A DNA stretch of 64,000 bases, taken from contig CAVWOV010000041.1 in assembly GCA_963756715.1 (NCBI GenBank), positions 1 to 64,000 on the forward strand, in the 5' to 3' direction. The notes under the pieces are model-generated. The model worked only from the letters and a program-made list of their open reading frames with translations. It made no database searches and was not told the origin of the DNA. Of this stretch, positions 63,667-64,000 are shown piece after piece (the first letter of the stretch is position 1; each line of letters starts with the position of its first letter). Made by a program: the position numbers and the translations under genes. The stretch is from VAZQ01 sp963756715 (GTDB lineage: Bacteria; Pseudomonadota; Alphaproteobacteria; Rhizobiales; Xanthobacteraceae).

Positions 63667-64000
63667 TCAGGCCTCCTCCTCGTCCTCGACGTCCCCGATG
63701 ATGTCGGTCACGTCGTCGTCGCCCTCCTCCTGCTCCTCGATGAAGGTGGCATCGTCCATCGGCTCATCCTCGAGCTCGATCTCGTCGGCCCCCTCCACCG
63801 CCTCGGCATCGACTTTCTTACCCTGAGCCTCGGCATCGGCGTCCTCGAGCGAGACGAATTCAGCCTCCTGCGTCTCCGGCAGAACCATCTCTTCTTTCGA
63901 GGCGGTCGCCGCTGCCCGCGCCGCAGCGGAGTCCGCGCGCTGGCGCATGGCGGGCGCAATGATAGGCACTACTTGGCCCGTATAGGGCGAGATCACCGGG
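63667..64000 (-). CDS. FYDLN-acid domain protein (TIGR02300 family), 3' part
   Basis: The leftward gene continues past the right edge. The visible part is the ending PVISPYTGQVVPIIAP of the small N-terminal domain and a strongly acidic tail (EEQEEGDDDVTDIIGDVEDE) that ends at 63669. This agrees with the TIGR02300 family, in which a zinc-ribbon-like FYDLN domain is followed by an acidic tail. Its function is unknown. In Rhizobiales relatives it lies beside tRNA-Ala and the aroA-cmk-rpsA genes (recalled), which matches the tRNA here. Confidence 0.8.
   Translation of the reverse strand, partial: PVISPYTGQVVPIIAPAMRQRADSAAARAAATASKEEMVLPETQEAEFVSLEDADAEAQGKKVDAEAVEGADEIELEDEPMDDATFIEEQEEGDDDVTDIIGDVEDEEEA

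Overview
The window is 64 kb of high-GC DNA from an alphaproteobacterium, most likely a Rhizobiales member close to Bradyrhizobium/Rhodopseudomonas (Nitrobacteraceae or a neighbouring family). This is judged from gene content and order: glnK-amtB, then aminotransferase-ftsK-lolA-xth, an acyl-CoA synthetase next to a GNAT protein, and a tRNA-Ala beside a FYDLN-acid protein. Many solute-binding proteins and dispersed palindromic intergenic repeats also fit. No taxonomic search was possible.

Layout. 0-13 kb is chromosomal core: the glnK tail, amtB, a decayed ABC solute-binding gene, an aminotransferase, ftsK, lolA, xth, an M15-like peptidase, a cNMP-domain protein, an OmpR-type regulator, an L,D-transpeptidase and yggS. 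12.6-17.5 kb holds two small unknown genes, a flippase-like protein with a replaced N-terminus, a GNAT protein and an acyl-CoA synthetase. 17.5-26.6 kb is a four-gene MdtABC-type RND efflux operon led by its outer-membrane lipoprotein gene. 26.9-30.4 kb has a polysaccharide deacetylase and a YfhO-type membrane protein. 30.6-35.8 kb is a ferric-type ABC transporter set with an alpha/beta hydrolase gene in it. 35.9-38.8 kb has two tandem chemoreceptors. 39-42 kb has an MscS-type channel and a CAP-domain lipoprotein. 42.1-44.5 kb is a scar: a broken TRAP-type binding protein gene, a stray copy of its 3' end, a degenerate IS630 transposase and a truncated small gene.

44.5-62.1 kb is the most unusual part. 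It is an accessory catabolic/transport island with an MFS transporter, two thiamine-diphosphate enzymes, a EutA-like chaperone ATPase with a very His-rich tail, an ABC permease and ATPase separated by a Bug/TctC-type binding protein, three cupin proteins that share an HQHF motif, a class II aldolase-type enzyme and two more Bug proteins. No tctA/tctB, dctQ/dctM or eutB/eutC lies in the window. The set looks like uptake and breakdown of small organic acids or aromatics, but the substrate cannot be read from sequence. A serine hydrolase, tRNA-Ala(GGC) and a partial FYDLN-acid protein close the window.

Caution on sequence quality. Several conserved genes, including the normally essential ftsK, are split by single-base frame changes while codons and catalytic motifs stay intact. 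Such changes occur in amtB (six), the aminotransferase, ftsK (two), the MscS channel (two), the first chemoreceptor and a YXWGXW-type protein. Base-calling or assembly indels explain this better than gene death. The solute-binding gene at 1.9-2.8 kb, the IS630 copy and the TRAP-type gene look truly decayed.
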